Of a stretch of DNA of 64,000 bases, positions 47,231 to 57,322 are shown in pieces. The stretch comes from Cyanobacterium stanieri LEGE 03274 (GTDB lineage Bacteria; Cyanobacteriota; Cyanobacteriia; Cyanobacteriales; Cyanobacteriaceae). Within the stretch, counting starts at the first letter, position 1, and the number at the start of each line of letters is the position of its first letter. The DNA is taken from positions 62,001-126,000 of the forward strand of contig NZ_JADEWC010000001.1 in the NCBI RefSeq assembly GCF_015207825.1, written 5' to 3'. The position numbers were made by a program, and so were the translations under genes. A model generated the notes under the pieces. That model saw only the letters and a list, made by a program, of their open reading frames with translations, had not been told where the DNA came from and did not search any database.

Positions 47231-47749
47231 TTACGCTACTGCAGCAGCAGCACGATCAAAATAGGTAGCAACTTCAGCCATTAATTGGCTACAATCACCA
47301 AGGGTGATGTTGTTGGTGTCGTTAGCAATTGCTAAAGCAGCATCTTTCATTTTTTGTACGCCAACAGCAACCGAAGATCCGGGAGTTCCTAATGCTAAGT
47401 AGGTTTCACGGAGTCCATTTAAACAACGATCTTCTAATACGGAAGCGTCACCAGAGAAGATAGCGTAGGTAACGTAACGTAAGATGATTTCCATGTCACG
47501 AAGACAAGCTGCCATACGACGGCTGGTGTAAGCGTTTCCACCAGGTGCGATTAATTGAGGCTGTTCAGCGAATAAGGAACGAGCTGCGTTGGTAACGATA
47601 GCAGAAGCGTTGCTGGTGATACGGTTAACGGTATCCATACGCTTGTTGCTGTCAGCAACCATTTGGCTTAAAGCATCGATTTGAGAAGCAGATAAGAACT
47701 CTCCACGAGCGTCAGCTTGAGAAACAACCCTTGTGAATGCGTCGTACAT
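47231..47749 (-). CDS. cpcB: C-phycocyanin beta subunit
   Basis: 172 residues. It has both phycocyanobilin cysteines, in [17 protein letters not shown] (Cys82) and [12 protein letters not shown] (Cys153), and the asparagine that is usually methylated in [11 protein letters not shown] (Asn72). It forms heterodimers with CpcA in phycobilisome rods. First gene of a cpcBA operon with a long leader; AGGAG lies 11 nt before the ATG. Expression is presumably high: both genes use a limited set of codons. Confidence 0.98.
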   Translation of the reverse strand: MYDAFTRVVSQADARGEFLSASQIDALSQMVADSNKRMDTVNRITSNASAIVTNAARSLFAEQPQLIAPGGNAYTSRRMAACLRDMEIILRYVTYAIFSGDASVLEDRCLNGLRETYLALGTPGSSVAVGVQKMKDAALAIANDTNNITLGDCSQLMAEVATYFDRAAAAVA

Positions 47750-48178
47750 TTTAAGTTAATCTCCTAAATTGAATTAGTTTTGTTAGTGTTTGTTTTATTA
47801 AATGTGATTTAACTTTTTTTTCGTTAAACCTTGGGAGTAAACCCTTGCAAATTAGTTTCCTACATTATGAGCTTAAAACCAAGTTTTTGTTAAGCATTTG
47901 TAAAGAAACTTAATTTTTTTACATTTCTTTTTTGTCAATGGGTCTTTTTTTACTTCCCGAATACAGTTATACACCTTGAATGGACTTTTTTACATTACAT
48001 CATGTTAATTTTTTGACCTTACTTCTTTACATTTCTTAATAAGAAATAAGTAAATATTCATAATCTAAAAAAATTGACAATGGACAATGAACAATGGACA
48101 ATTAACTGTAATAACTTTAAGTCGTAAAGATGAATGATCAATGGTTAATTATTCATCACCAACTAATCATTAATTCCC
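47750..48178. promoter_or_regulatory. cpcBA upstream region
   Basis: 429 bp between divergent cpcB and rlmB. On the minus strand a TTAACA and CATAAT pair 18 bp apart (about 47866-47895) is a possible cpcBA promoter, giving a leader of roughly 110 nt. Further upstream TTTACATT-type octamers recur on the plus strand at 47918, 47989 and 48026; they could be regulator sites. A heptanucleotide tract lies at 48076-48103. Confidence 0.45.
48076..48103. repeat. Heptanucleotide tandem repeat
   Basis: Four 7-bp units: GACAATG, GACAATG, AACAATG, GACAATT. It lies about 75 bp before rlmB. Confidence 0.75.
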
Positions 48179-49063
48179 ATGAAACCTCGTCCCAAGAAAA
48201 AGCACAATTCCCCTCGTAATTCTTTCCCTGAGCAAAAGATGCCCCGTAAAAGAGATAGTGAGCCTCGTTTGAAGTCTGTAAAGGTTGATGATGGTGTTTT
48301 AGATAATGATAATCATCAAGATTTAATTTATGGTTGTTATCCTGTATTGGAGGTTTTAAAGGGCGATCGCACCTTAAACCGTATTTATGTAACAGGTAAA
48401 ATAGCCCATGACAAAAGATTTGCCGACTTAATCCAAGAAGCCAAAAGTAACGGTGCTGTCATCGATATAGTTGATTCCAAAAGAATTAGCCAAGTAACCA
48501 ATTTTGCCAACCATCAGGGTATTGCCGTCACCGTTGCCCCCTACGAATATGTAGAATTAGATCAATTAATTTCCCAAGCAAAAGCCCAAACCCCAGACCC
48601 TGTAATTATTATAGCCGATGGAATCAGCGATCCCCACAACCTAGGAGCGATCATCCGTACGGGGGAAGCCCTCGGAATGCAAGGTTTAATCATTCCCCAA
48701 AGAAGGGCGGCCGGGGTAAACTCCACCGTCATGAAGGTGGCCGCAGGGGCGCTCGAACATTTTCCCATCGCTAGGGTAGTCAATCTCAACCAAGCCATTA
48801 GCGCCCTCCAAGAAGCAGGTTTTTGGATTTATGGCACCGTGGCCGAAAGTGGTAGCTATTTACACAATACAAAGTTACAGGGGGCAGTAGGTTTAGTAAT
48901 AGGTTCTGAAGATAAGGGCTTAAGCCAATCCGTGGCGAAATCCTGTGATTTTCTAGTATCTATTCCCATGACAGGGAAAACCCCTAGTTTAAACGCCTCT
49001 GTGGCAACGGCCATCTGTCTTTATGAAGTATGTCGTCAAAAATTAGTTTCTCAAGGTAAATAA
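48179..49063 (+). CDS. rlmB: 23S rRNA 2'-O-methyltransferase RlmB (SpoU/TrmH family)
   Basis: 294 residues. A basic, disordered head of about 45 residues (PRPKKKHNSPRNSFPEQKMP) precedes the substrate-binding domain (IYGCYPVLEVLKGDRTLNRI) and the SPOUT knot. The knot motifs are DPHNLGAIIRTGEALG (motif 1), VIGSEDKGLSQSV (motif 2) and IPMTGKTPSLNASVATAICL (motif 3). The match is to RlmB, which methylates G2251 of 23S rRNA in E. coli; other TrmH-group enzymes share these motifs, so the target is inferred. ATG at 48179. Confidence 0.9.
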   Translation: MKPRPKKKHNSPRNSFPEQKMPRKRDSEPRLKSVKVDDGVLDNDNHQDLIYGCYPVLEVLKGDRTLNRIYVTGKIAHDKRFADLIQEAKSNGAVIDIVDSKRISQVTNFANHQGIAVTVAPYEYVELDQLISQAKAQTPDPVIIIADGISDPHNLGAIIRTGEALGMQGLIIPQRRAAGVNSTVMKVAAGALEHFPIARVVNLNQAISALQEAGFWIYGTVAESGSYLHNTKLQGAVGLVIGSEDKGLSQSVAKSCDFLVSIPMTGKTPSLNASVATAICLYEVCRQKLVSQGK

Positions 49064-49212
49064 CTGGGTAAATGCCCCCTTGTCAATGCCAAAATCAAAG
49101 ACTAAAGTTGAATAAAGAGGGAGAATTTATTTTCCAGCGCTTCAAAAACTTTTGGTTAGCAATATATAAATAGGATTAAACTTAAACAAATACTACTATC
49201 GAGGTGTCAGTT

Positions 49213-49506
49213 ATGAAAGAACTTTTGATTCAAATTCTTAATTTTTTCGGTTGGGCTTGTTGGTTGAAAGTAACTACCGAAAATCCTAGGTGTACTTATT
49301 ATTTTGGGCCTTTTTTAACACAAAAAGAAGCTAGGGAAAATCAACAGGGTTATATTGATGATTTGCTTGAGGAGGGAGCAAAGGAAATTAAAATTTCTAT
49401 TAGGAGATTTAAACCCACGGAATTAACTATCTTTGATGATTTAGCTGATTTGAATAATGCTTCCCAGAGGGTTAAGGTTTCAGGGCAACCTTCTTTAAAC
49501 TTATAA
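49213..49506 (+). CDS. DUF1816-domain protein
   Basis: 97 residues. The core CWLKVTTENPRCTYYFGPFL and KEARENQQGYIDDLLEEGAKEI matches DUF1816, a small domain almost confined to cyanobacteria and sometimes reported near phycobilisome linker proteins. A GTG at 49204 is in frame, but GAGG lies 8 nt before the ATG at 49213, which is therefore the likely start. The protein is soluble and its role unknown. Confidence 0.82.
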   Translation: MKELLIQILNFFGWACWLKVTTENPRCTYYFGPFLTQKEARENQQGYIDDLLEEGAKEIKISIRRFKPTELTIFDDLADLNNASQRVKVSGQPSLNL

Positions 49507-49586
49507 TTACTATTTATTTCCTGTCAACCTTGGGGTATAATTTTATAGCTCTGTGTTACTATTAAAAGATTTTACCCCAGTTTAGT

Positions 49587-50213
49587 ATGCCCATTAGACA
49601 ACAACCGAGAAGAACCGCCAGAATTCTAGCTTTACTTAGTTTAACTCAAGTTCGTGGTAATGCTGAGAAAATAGAGCAATTAGAAATTAATGATTTATTG
49701 TTAGGGGCAATTCGTAGTTTAACCACAGAGGTGGAAAATGCTTTGGAAACTGCGGCAGATGAGCTAAATCGCAGTAATGAACAGGTTTTTAGGAGTGAAA
49801 CCCGTACTACTAATGTGGGTAGTGCTAAGGAGATGTTAAAAGATGCGATCGCCCTTACCCAAAAAGCTATTAATCGTCTTGGTAATGTTTTAGAGTTACC
49901 CGAATTTGTGCAACTTTCTCAACAAGCACAGGTGAGGGAATATGCCATTGAATTAATTACCACGGTTAATCGTCGTCAAGGGGAAATTAATCAAATGTTG
50001 GATGACGTGATGATTGATTGGAAGTTAAATCGTCTATCTTTGATTGATAGTAATATTCTGCGCATTGCGGTGGCGGAAATGGCTTTTTTACAAATTGAAC
50101 CAAAAGTGGCCATTAATGAGGCTGTGGAAATCGCTAAGACTTATTCTGATGATGATGGTTTTCGTTTTATTAATGGGGTTTTAAGGAAAATTAGTGATCA
50201 ACTTACTAAATAA
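49587..50213 (+). CDS. nusB: Transcription antitermination factor NusB
   Basis: 208 residues, all helical. It begins [20 protein letters not shown] and has the NusB core in the C-terminal half: [42 protein letters not shown] and FINGVLRKI. The N-terminal half carries an insertion of about 60 residues between the first helices, as usual in cyanobacterial NusB. It binds boxA RNA with NusE to support rRNA transcription. Single gene, 80 bp after the DUF1816 gene on the same strand. Confidence 0.94.
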   Translation: MPIRQQPRRTARILALLSLTQVRGNAEKIEQLEINDLLLGAIRSLTTEVENALETAADELNRSNEQVFRSETRTTNVGSAKEMLKDAIALTQKAINRLGNVLELPEFVQLSQQAQVREYAIELITTVNRRQGEINQMLDDVMIDWKLNRLSLIDSNILRIAVAEMAFLQIEPKVAINEAVEIAKTYSDDDGFRFINGVLRKISDQLTK

Positions 50214-50254
50214 ACTGAGCTTTTTAAGTAAAAATAAGGCTTTTCCATCAAGCC

Positions 50255-51049
50255 CTATGGAGAAATAATCCCAGACCATTGTACTTGTTTTTGGTGGGTG
50301 CGACGGTAGGAAAAAAAGCGCGCTGGGGTTTGATAGGTGCAGTAAGGGGCGATCGCAATTTGTCCTTTATTGATACCTTGTTGCTGAATTTGAGTATGAA
50401 TTACTTGAGTAACATCTAATTTTACTTTACCTTCTTCCTTGTCGCCTAAAATTACTTTATGGGGGGAGTTATACCCTTGTTGCAGAATTTCTTGATCTTC
50501 TCCCTTAAAAATGGTCGATAATACCTTTAAGGCCACGGGAATATCGACTTGATAAACTTCTCCATTAATAGCAGGGCCCAGGGCAAAGAGTAAGTCTTCT
50601 TTTTTTGAGCCTAATTGGTTAAAAAGGGTGATGGCATCTGGTACAATTTTTAAGGCAGTGCCACGCCAACCAGAATGAATGGCGCATACTTTTCCTAAGG
50701 TGCGATCGGCTATCAAAACGGGGGTACAATCAGCACTAGCAACCCATACAGAATCCCCCGCTTTTTCGCTGATAATACCATCCCCTTGGGAATAAGTTAT
50801 GTTTCCCTCCTCATCTTTTTTGGTTTCCACCGCCGAGGTAGAAAAAAGAATATTACTATGAATTTGTTTGAGACGAAAAACATTGGCAGATTTATGTAAA
50901 TATTTACTTAACATAGATGGGGGTTGCCCTGCAAAATCCACCGAAAAAAAACCATGACACCAATCTTTTAATAAATCACAGGTTAAAAATTCTCCGTCGG
51001 GGGTTGATTTCCATTGCCATTGAGAATGATTTGATGAAGAATAAGCCAT
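50255..51049 (-). CDS. pgeF: PgeF/YfiH family protein (LACC1-type copper/zinc hydrolase)
   Basis: 264 residues. The metal ligands of the family are visible: the cysteine in WVASADCTPVLIADRTLG, the histidine in CAIHSGWRGTALKIV, and a conserved histidine near KQIHSNILFS. The tail APYCTYQTPARFFSYRR is typical. Family members were described as laccase-like polyphenol oxidases, purine nucleoside phosphorylase/adenosine deaminase, and as PgeF, a peptidoglycan-editing factor. Which activity holds here is not decidable. It is convergent with nusB. Confidence 0.9.
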   Translation of the reverse strand: MAYSSSNHSQWQWKSTPDGEFLTCDLLKDWCHGFFSVDFAGQPPSMLSKYLHKSANVFRLKQIHSNILFSTSAVETKKDEEGNITYSQGDGIISEKAGDSVWVASADCTPVLIADRTLGKVCAIHSGWRGTALKIVPDAITLFNQLGSKKEDLLFALGPAINGEVYQVDIPVALKVLSTIFKGEDQEILQQGYNSPHKVILGDKEEGKVKLDVTQVIHTQIQQQGINKGQIAIAPYCTYQTPARFFSYRRTHQKQVQWSGIISP

Positions 51050-51159
51050 GGTGAGATAGTTTTTAGTAATGATAACTAAGGGTAAATTGCCTATATTTTA
51101 ATCAAATTTTTGACTGTTCACCCAAATTTTTTTTATCTCTGATTATCCCTGAAAAAATC

Positions 51160-52506
51160 TTAATTTAATTCCTTAGCAATGATACAGTTTCTACCATTTT
51201 TTTTAGCTAAATAAAGGGCTTGATCTACTAATTCAATTAAATTTGACCATAAATGATCTTGACTAGGAATTGTGGTGGCAATACCAATACTTAATGTTAC
51301 CTGATCACTAACATCAGAGTATTCATGTTTTAGCGCTAAATGTTTAATATTTTTTTGGATTAATTCCCCAAGGGCGATCGCATCTTGACTAGAAGTATGA
51401 GGTAAAATAATAATAAACTCCTCCCCTCCAAATCGAGATACCAATTCCCCCGCCCGTTTTACCGTAGCCCCAAGACAACGGGCAATTTGCCTCAAACACT
51501 CATCCCCTTGTAAATGTCCATAACCATCATTGTATGCCTTAAAAAAATCCACATCTAACATAATTAAAGATAAATTATGTTCCTGTCTTTGATGTCTTTT
51601 CCATTCACTCTCTATGGTTTTATCAAATAGACGACGATTAGCAACCCCTGTTAAACCATCACTATTGGCAAGGAATTCTAATTTTAATTCCATTTTTTTG
51701 CGGTTAGTAATATCCCTTACCATCAAAGAAAAACCATCACCCAGTTTATTCGCAATAAAATGATACCATCGACTTCTTTCCCCTGTTTTTAAATAAATAT
51801 CTTCTGAGATAAAACCACCATTTTCTACCAAATTCTTTAACTTATTAAATAAACTAGAATCGATTTTATTAATCAATCTTTTACCCACTAATTTTCCCAC
51901 CAAATTACTCTCATGGGCATTAATCATTTTGGCAAAAACAGGGTTAACTACTAAACAACGAAAATCATCAATTTCTGTGCTTAAAGGTTTTCTTACCGCT
52001 TGTAAAGCAGCTACCCCATCGAGGGAAGTATTAAGAATACTAGCTAGTAAAGCCCTTGATTGATACAAAATTTCTTCTGCTTCTTGTCTTTTATGAATTT
52101 CTTTTTCCAACAATTTCTTTTGTTTTTGAATAGTCAATTGATTTTCAATTCGGGCGACTACTTCTTCAATTTGAAAAGGTTTTGTAATATAATCAGCACC
52201 ACCAACTTGAAAGGCTTTTACCTTATCAAATACTTCATTTAAAGCACTAATAAAAATAACGGGAATGTGTTGAGTAAAAGGATCTTTTTTTATAGCTTCA
52301 CACACTTGATAACCATCCATTTCTGGCATTTTTATATCCAATAAAATTAAGTCAGGAGGATTAGAATTGATTGAGCGTAAAGCAACTTTACCACTAAGAG
52401 CTTTCCTGACATTATAATTAGAAGAACTTAATATATTAGCTAAAACTTTGATATTTTCCGCTATATCATCGACAATTAAAAGACTATATTGAGAATTTTC
52501 TGACAT
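51160..52506 (-). CDS. REC-PAS-GGDEF response regulator (diguanylate cyclase)
   Basis: 448 residues. The N-terminal receiver has LLIVDDIAENIKVLANIL, phospho-acceptor in LILLDIKMPEMDGYQV and YITKPF. A coiled-coil linker leads to a PAS domain (about residues 145-275) and a GGDEF domain with active-site SRFGGEEFIIIL and ANSDGLTGVANRRLFD. The usual RxxD inhibitory site reads RAGE, so product inhibition may be weak. It should make c-di-GMP on phosphorylation. The gene for a hybrid histidine kinase lies 167 bp upstream on the same strand, a likely partner. Confidence 0.93.
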   Translation of the reverse strand: MSENSQYSLLIVDDIAENIKVLANILSSSNYNVRKALSGKVALRSINSNPPDLILLDIKMPEMDGYQVCEAIKKDPFTQHIPVIFISALNEVFDKVKAFQVGGADYITKPFQIEEVVARIENQLTIQKQKKLLEKEIHKRQEAEEILYQSRALLASILNTSLDGVAALQAVRKPLSTEIDDFRCLVVNPVFAKMINAHESNLVGKLVGKRLINKIDSSLFNKLKNLVENGGFISEDIYLKTGERSRWYHFIANKLGDGFSLMVRDITNRKKMELKLEFLANSDGLTGVANRRLFDKTIESEWKRHQRQEHNLSLIMLDVDFFKAYNDGYGHLQGDECLRQIARCLGATVKRAGELVSRFGGEEFIIILPHTSSQDAIALGELIQKNIKHLALKHEYSDVSDQVTLSIGIATTIPSQDHLWSNLIELVDQALYLAKKNGRNCIIAKELN

Positions 52507-52673
52507 TATTACGAAGATAAAATATTTATGGTTGGCTAAAAAATGAAGTTATGATCTTAATTAATATATTTAGGATGGATAATTGAGAATAGTAATTATT
52601 GTATATTTTTTGATGTTTATATGATGCCAAAACCTCTGAGCATAGCTCATAAATTTATTCATCAAACTTTAAA

Positions 52674-55388
52674 CTATAATTCTTCAATTAGATTGGTAAT
52701 TTTATCTAATTCTAAAGAATTAACAATGGTTTTCAATCCTTCAATTAAATTTGTTTCTGTGGTCGGTATTTGGGCAATTAAATCTAAAATTAATTGTTCA
52801 TCTAAATCAATACTAGCCTGATATAGTTTATTTAACCATTCTTGGGGCATTACCAATAAATCCGCAGGTTTTAAGTCTCTATGATTATGGGAAAAAGATT
52901 TGTCAGACTCTATCTGATTATAAATAAAACGTATCCCTAAATGTTTACTTAACATTGCGAAAATGGTTTCTTGGCGAAAAGGTTTACGCACAAAATCATC
53001 GCATCCTGCCGATAAAATAATCGCCTTTTCCTCCTCCAAAACACTGGCAGTCACCGCAATAATAGCCGTGGCATTACCCATAACAGTGCCTTTGATAATT
53101 TTAGTTGCCTCATAACCATCCAATACAGGCATACGCATATCCATAAAAATCAGATGGGGTTGCCATTTTTCCCAAAGGGCGATCGCCTCTTGACCATTAT
53201 TTGCTATGGTTAAATCAAACCCAAAAGGCTCTAATAATTTCCATAATAATTGACAATTAATATCTTTATCATCCACAATCAAAATTTTATATCTTGGCTG
53301 ATTTTTTTCAATACCCACCACTTGTAAACTAGGATTATTAACCTTAATTTCATTTTCCGTCACCAAATTAGCATCAATGGAAAAAGAAAAAATACTACCG
53401 ACATTTTCTTCACTAGAAACATTAATTTCTCCCCCCATCAATTCTACAAATCTTTTGCTAATGGATAACCCCAAACCCGTACCATCATTAACCTCTTTTC
53501 CTGTTTTAGTTTGGCTAAATGGTTGAAATAAATTTCCCAACTCATCCTGACTAATTCCTTTGCCAGTGTCTCGAATAATAAATAAAAGTTTTACCTGATT
53601 TTCTGGTAAATTATCTTCTGAATTATGAAGATTGGCAATTTGTGCAGATATTCCCCCTTGTTCAGTAAACTTGATCCCATTACCAATTATATTAAGTAAA
53701 ATTTGTCTTAATTTTGGAGCATCAGCTTCCACAAAACGAGGTAAATTATCTACCTTTTCAAAAATTAACTGTAAACCTTTTTTATCACACTTATATTTAA
53801 AAATATCCTCAATATCATCTAATAATTTATATAAATCAAATTTTTCTGAATTAAGAGTTATTTTACCTGCCTCAATCTTCGATAAATCTAAAATATTATT
53901 GATCAACGTTAATAAATGTTCACCACTACGATTAATAATATCAATACTTTCTTGATGTTCATGGGGTATATCACTAGACCTTAACATAATCTGCGTAAAA
54001 CCCAAAATAGCATTTAAAGGAGTGCGTAATTCATGGCTCATATTGGCTAAAAACTCACTTTTTGCTTGGTTAGCAACCTCTGCTTTTTCCTTTGCTTTTA
54101 CCAATTCTTCTGTCCTTAGTTTTACTTTTTCTTCTAAGTCATTTAATAAACTATTAATTTTATCTGCCATTTCATTAAAAGCACTTCCTAAATTACCTAA
54201 TTCATCATTTCTATTAATCTTAATAGGTTCATTATAGTTACCATCTTTAAAACGATTTACAGCTCTATTTAATTTTAAAATAGGTTTAGTAATATAGCCC
54301 GTAGTCCATAAACCAATTATGAGGGAAATTATCAAAGTAATTAACCAAATAAAAATAGTAATTTTCGTATTTTCTCTTACTTCTCCCATCACATCTTTTT
54401 CAGGTAAAAGAATAACCACAAACCACGGTTGATCAAGATTATTATCAAAAGGAACAATCTGCACAAAATAAGGTTCATTATCTAGGGTAATTTGTAAAAA
54501 CTCTGGTTTTTGAACTTGTGCTAATCTACTACTAATTGTTTTACTTAATTCCCTCACTGATGAAGATTTACTATTGGCAATATTTACTCTTTCTGCCACT
54601 TGTTCGAGTGTATTTCCTTCAGGATTTCTAATGACAAAAGGATTTTCTAAGGAACTAGCAATTAATTCACTAGAGGAGTCAATAATAAATATTTCTCCTG
54701 TTTCTCCAATAGTTAAATTATCCAGAAAATTACTAATTAAAGATAATAGTAAATCACTAAATAAAACTCCCTCCAATTGATTATTTTGATCATATATAGG
54801 CACTACGGCAGAAATGGCTAAACGGGGAGTACCTTTGTAGATAAAAACATCACTCCACGTAGCTTCACCCATGGTGACGGCTTTTTGATACCAAGGACGA
54901 TTTTCGTTAATGAAATTTGGTATGACGGTTTTTTGTGCTAGTCTATTCCCTTGATTATCAGTGCCATAAATGCGTAAATTAGTGGGGGAGGTTTCGTCCA
55001 TTAAATTTAAGTCAATTTGATTATTATCTAGTCTTTCAACCCCAATTAATTCTCCTTGGGCTGAAGCATAACCAATAAAGCCTATTTCAGAAAAACTATT
55101 AATTTGTTTCCACAAGTATTTTTCCATCAAATCAAAATCTTGATAGTTGAGGATTCCTAATTCACGGTTACTGAGATTAAGTTCATTAATTTTTAATGGT
55201 TGGGATAGATAATTATTTAATTGTTGTTCAACTTTACTGTTGATTTCTGTTTGTAATTGTTCGGCAAGTTTTTCTACTGTTTTACTACTACTATTGAAGG
55301 AAATATAACCCACCAATCCAATGCTACTGAGAAGGGGAATAACGAAAAGAAGGATTATTCTGAAACGCAGAGAAGTAAATGGTTGCAT
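52674..55388 (-). CDS. Hybrid histidine kinase (dCache-HAMP-HisKA-HATPase-REC)
   Basis: About 904 residues from the ATG at 55388; a TTG at 55418 would add ten. Two membrane helices (FRIILLFVIPLLSSIGLVGY and TIFIWLITLIISLIIGLWTT) flank an extracytoplasmic dCache-type sensor of about 310 residues. HAMP follows, then HisKA with MSHELRTPLNAILGF, an ATPase domain with NIIGNGIKFTEQGG, DTGKGIS and GTGLGLSISKRF, and a receiver with ILIVDDKDINCQ and phospho-acceptor in LIFMDMRMPVLDG. A C-terminal helical tail of about 100 residues ends the protein and may be a degenerate phosphotransfer domain. It probably feeds the adjacent REC-PAS-GGDEF protein. Confidence 0.93.
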   Translation of the reverse strand: MQPFTSLRFRIILLFVIPLLSSIGLVGYISFNSSSKTVEKLAEQLQTEINSKVEQQLNNYLSQPLKINELNLSNRELGILNYQDFDLMEKYLWKQINSFSEIGFIGYASAQGELIGVERLDNNQIDLNLMDETSPTNLRIYGTDNQGNRLAQKTVIPNFINENRPWYQKAVTMGEATWSDVFIYKGTPRLAISAVVPIYDQNNQLEGVLFSDLLLSLISNFLDNLTIGETGEIFIIDSSSELIASSLENPFVIRNPEGNTLEQVAERVNIANSKSSSVRELSKTISSRLAQVQKPEFLQITLDNEPYFVQIVPFDNNLDQPWFVVILLPEKDVMGEVRENTKITIFIWLITLIISLIIGLWTTGYITKPILKLNRAVNRFKDGNYNEPIKINRNDELGNLGSAFNEMADKINSLLNDLEEKVKLRTEELVKAKEKAEVANQAKSEFLANMSHELRTPLNAILGFTQIMLRSSDIPHEHQESIDIINRSGEHLLTLINNILDLSKIEAGKITLNSEKFDLYKLLDDIEDIFKYKCDKKGLQLIFEKVDNLPRFVEADAPKLRQILLNIIGNGIKFTEQGGISAQIANLHNSEDNLPENQVKLLFIIRDTGKGISQDELGNLFQPFSQTKTGKEVNDGTGLGLSISKRFVELMGGEINVSSEENVGSIFSFSIDANLVTENEIKVNNPSLQVVGIEKNQPRYKILIVDDKDINCQLLWKLLEPFGFDLTIANNGQEAIALWEKWQPHLIFMDMRMPVLDGYEATKIIKGTVMGNATAIIAVTASVLEEEKAIILSAGCDDFVRKPFRQETIFAMLSKHLGIRFIYNQIESDKSFSHNHRDLKPADLLVMPQEWLNKLYQASIDLDEQLILDLIAQIPTTETNLIEGLKTIVNSLELDKITNLIEEL

Positions 55389-55858
55389 AAAAGAAATATG
55401 GTGTCCAATGGAGGACAAACTTTTAACAGATTTGCTTCAATAATAGTGTATTCATCCGCTAATTCGCCTTGCTGAAATTAGGGACTTCTTTTGCCATTCA
55501 CGTTAAACAATAATGGTTTAATACCAAATCTTGTTTTAATAATAAACTAATCAAGGCAGGGAATAGGCACTCTTGCTGATTCGACTACGCTCATGAACCG
55601 GGCAATGGTAATAATAGTGTTGATATTATATATTTGCTGCGATTGAGTCATATCCCATGTCCAAAATCACCAACGCTCAATTTTAAGTTAATGAATAGAT
55701 ATATTCACTAAATCGGATTTGGTATAAAAAGTTGGAAAGATGAAAAAATGAGATTATCCAAAAATTAATTATCAATTGTCAATTGTCAATTGTTCATTAC
55801 CTATGGGTACAGATGTCAGTAAAATAGAAGGATTGAAATTAAGTTAAATTAAAAGGTT
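55389..55858. other. Intergenic upstream of lpdA
   Basis: 470 bp between divergent genes. It contains fragments resembling repeat family B (AAAATCACCAACGCTC near 55664-55680), a palindrome-rich stretch and a TCAATTG heptamer tract (55772-55792). An AAGG 2 nt before the lpdA ATG is the only expression signal seen. Confidence 0.5.
55772..55792. repeat. Heptanucleotide tandem repeat
   Basis: Three perfect TCAATTG units, followed by a degenerate TTCATTA. Confidence 0.75.
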
Positions 55859-57277
55859 ATGAGTCAATTTGATTATGATTTAGTTATTATTGGTGCGGGT
55901 GTTGGTGGCCATGGTGCTGCTTTACACGCCGTTAAGATGGGTTTAAAGACTGCTATCGTGGAGGCAGGGGATATGGGTGGTACTTGTGTTAACCGTGGTT
56001 GTATCCCTTCTAAGGCTCTTTTGGCAGCTTCTGGTAAGGTGAGGGAATTGGCAGATACTTCCCATCTACAGGATATGGGTGTAAGTGTTGGTGGTGTTAC
56101 TTTTGATCGCAGTGCGATCGCCTCTCACGCCAATGATTTAGTGAGTAAGATTAGGGGAGATTTAACCAACAGTTTAAAAAGGTTAAAGGTAGATACCATC
56201 AGAGGATGGGGAAAAGTAGTTGCCCCGCAAAAAGTAGCGGTGGAAACCGAATCAGGGGAAAAAATCATCACCGCTAAAGATATTATGCTTTGCCCGGGCT
56301 CAGTGCCTTTTGTGCCAAGGGGTGTGGAGATTGACGGTAAAACCGTTTATACTAGCGATCATGCGGTGAGATTGGAATCTTTACCCCAGTGGATTGCCGT
56401 TATCGGTAGTGGTTATATCGGCTTGGAATTTGCCGATGTTTATACCGCCCTTGGTTCGGAAATTACCATGATTGAAGCCATGGATAAGTTAATGCCGACT
56501 TTTGATCCTGATATTGCTAAAATTGCCGAAAAGGTACTAATTAACAGCCGTGACATTGAAACCTATACGGGAGTTTTCGCTACTAAGGTAATTCCTGGTA
56601 CCCCTGTGATGATTGAGTTAACCGACGCTAAAACCAAAGAAGTGGTAGAAGTGTTGGAAGTGGATGCCTGTTTGGTGGCTACGGGGCGCATTCCTGCCAC
56701 CGAAAACCTTGGCTTGGAAAATTTGGGTGTGGAAACTGAAAGAGGTTTTATCCCCGTCAATGACAAAATGCAAGTTTTGAAAGATGGTCAGGTAGTTCCC
56801 CATCTTTGGGCGGTGGGTGATGCTAATGGTAAAATGATGTTGGCGCACGCGGCTTCTGGGCAAGGTATTGTGGCGGTGGAAAATATGTGCGGTAATGATA
56901 AAACCATCGATTATCGTAGTATTCCAGCGGCGGCTTTCACCCATCCTGAGATTAGCTATGTGGGGCTTAGTGAGCCTCAAGCCAAGGAGTTGGGTAAAAA
57001 TGAAGGTTTTGAGGTAGGCACGGCAAAAACCTACTTTAAAGCGAATTCTAAGGCGTTAGCGGAGAAAGAAACTGATGGTATTGCCAAGGTGATTTATCGT
57101 AAAGATACAGGGGAACTTTTGGGGGTACATATCATCGGTATTCATGCTTCTGATTTGATTCAGGAGGCGGCAAATGCGATCGCCTCTCGTCAATCAGTCC
57201 ACGAGTTAGCATTCAATGTCCACGCCCATCCTACCCTTTCTGAGGTACTCGATGAGGCTTATAAACGCGCTGGTTAG
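55859..57277 (+). CDS. lpdA: Dihydrolipoyl dehydrogenase (E3)
   Basis: 472 residues. The FAD loop is [18 protein letters not shown], the redox disulfide [16 protein letters not shown], the NAD site [17 protein letters not shown], and the C-terminal dimer motif holds the catalytic histidine-glutamate pair in [13 protein letters not shown]. It reoxidises lipoyl groups of pyruvate dehydrogenase and the glycine cleavage H protein. Spacing and sequence fit cyanobacterial LpdA. With pflB in the same window the organism would have both aerobic and anaerobic routes to acetyl-CoA. Single gene. Confidence 0.96.
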   Translation: MSQFDYDLVIIGAGVGGHGAALHAVKMGLKTAIVEAGDMGGTCVNRGCIPSKALLAASGKVRELADTSHLQDMGVSVGGVTFDRSAIASHANDLVSKIRGDLTNSLKRLKVDTIRGWGKVVAPQKVAVETESGEKIITAKDIMLCPGSVPFVPRGVEIDGKTVYTSDHAVRLESLPQWIAVIGSGYIGLEFADVYTALGSEITMIEAMDKLMPTFDPDIAKIAEKVLINSRDIETYTGVFATKVIPGTPVMIELTDAKTKEVVEVLEVDACLVATGRIPATENLGLENLGVETERGFIPVNDKMQVLKDGQVVPHLWAVGDANGKMMLAHAASGQGIVAVENMCGNDKTIDYRSIPAAAFTHPEISYVGLSEPQAKELGKNEGFEVGTAKTYFKANSKALAEKETDGIAKVIYRKDTGELLGVHIIGIHASDLIQEAANAIASRQSVHELAFNVHAHPTLSEVLDEAYKRAG

Positions 57278-57322
57278 ATATTAGGTAATGGGTATTAAGT
57301 GTTAGGTAACAATGTTTTTTCT

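Noticed and set aside
46471-48103. Short repeats considered as a CRISPR array
   Set aside because: Units are 7 bp without spacers and no cas genes are present.
56618-56980. 120-codon frame opposite lpdA
   Set aside because: Fully antisense to lpdA; histidine-rich translation typical of a shadow frame.
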